64,000 nucleotides of DNA from Oceanimonas marisflavi (GTDB lineage: Bacteria; Pseudomonadota; Gammaproteobacteria; Enterobacterales; Aeromonadaceae). Positions 63,866 through 64,000 of the stretch are shown one piece after another; the stretch's first letter is position 1, and every line of letters starts with the position of its first letter. A program made the translations under genes and the position numbers. The stretch lies in the NCBI RefSeq assembly GCF_003049725.1, contig NZ_QAGM01000004.1, positions 115,831-179,830 on the forward strand, written 5' to 3'. The notes below the pieces were generated by a model, which searched no databases, was not told the DNA's origin, and worked only from the letters and a program-made list of their open reading frames with translations.

Positions 63866-64000
63866 TCAGCTTGCGGCGTTTTGTTCGTCATTCAGGGTGG
63901 TAATAAGCCCGTGCAGCATGGCTGAAATATCACGGGTTTCCTGTAACCAATGCCGACCCTGTTGCTCGTTGATATAGCCAATTTCGATGCCGATATAGAC
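63866..64000 (-). CDS. Four-helix-bundle (23S rRNA IVP-like) protein, C-terminal part only
   Basis: The last 44 codons of a gene running off the right edge. Reading inward from the edge gives VYIGIEIGYINEQQGRHWLQ and, at the end, ISAMLHGLITTLNDEQNAAS. This matches the C-terminus of small four-helix-bundle proteins encoded as intervening sequences in 23S rRNA or alone near surface polysaccharide genes. Function is unknown. It lies upstream of cysNC on the same strand. Confidence 0.7.
   Translation of the reverse strand, partial: VYIGIEIGYINEQQGRHWLQETRDISAMLHGLITTLNDEQNAAS

Overview
The window comes from a GC-rich, marine-type gammaproteobacterium. The trpD-trpCF-trpB-trpA order with a fused trpCF, the yceH, ung, tesB, serA, pgi and DUF3545 housekeeping genes, a copper nitrite reductase and a Lap-type biofilm system together suggest Aeromonadaceae of the Oceanimonas/Zobellella kind. 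That placement is inference; no 16S or other marker gene is present. No rRNA, tRNA or CRISPR array was seen.

Layout. 1-4.4 kb: the end of the trp operon and its terminator. 4.6-7.7 kb: a solitary 1043-aa PLD-helicase-DUF3427 protein. 7.8-14.5 kb: a nucleoside deaminase, a thioredoxin-like protein, a Fur-controlled TonB siderophore receptor, a short-chain dehydrogenase, a frameshifted serine hydrolase, a 115-bp palindromic element and a CaCA antiporter with a leader resembling the Mn2+ (yybP-ykoY) riboswitch. 14.8-18.9 kb: a beta-alanine catabolic unit (omega-transaminase, semialdehyde dehydrogenase, divergent LysR regulator). 19-21.7 kb: nirK-nirV-SCO1. 21.8-24.1 kb: yceH, a YkgJ protein and an IS605-type tnpB element. 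24.3-34.2 kb: mostly housekeeping genes (isochorismatase, AGCS symporter, tal, GGDEF/EAL, DUF3545, ung, tesB, serA, SIMPL). 34.4-46.6 kb: a complete Lap adhesin system. 47-60.1 kb: surface polysaccharide genes, with a strikingly AT-rich core at about 55.7-60.1 kb. 60.2-63.8 kb: an SLC13 permease and cysNC. The window ends inside a four-helix-bundle gene.

How genes work together. The Lap genes form one surface-adhesion circuit: a type I exporter (ABC, HlyD and TolC proteins) secretes an adhesin with a retention module; a LapG-type protease cuts its N-terminus; a LapD-type c-di-GMP receptor controls the protease. The polysaccharide genes next door (initiating sugar-phosphate transferase, three glycosyltransferases, a Wzy-like polymerase, an O-antigen-ligase family protein, galE, pgi) probably build the matching matrix or O-polysaccharide. 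The nirK cluster has FNR-like and NsrR-like sites upstream and encodes the NO-forming step of denitrification plus a copper-handling SCO1 protein.

The most unusual layer is non-coding. At least eight families of short palindromic or 7-bp tandem repeats fill the intergenic gaps. One family makes perfect 27-29-bp hairpins and brackets the LysR regulator gene. No unambiguous new multi-gene system was found. The best candidates for something under-described are that hairpin family, the tnpB with a displaced RuvC-II glutamate, the PLD-helicase-DUF3427 protein, the MNT-HEPN pair and the unknown gene after the Lap adhesin.
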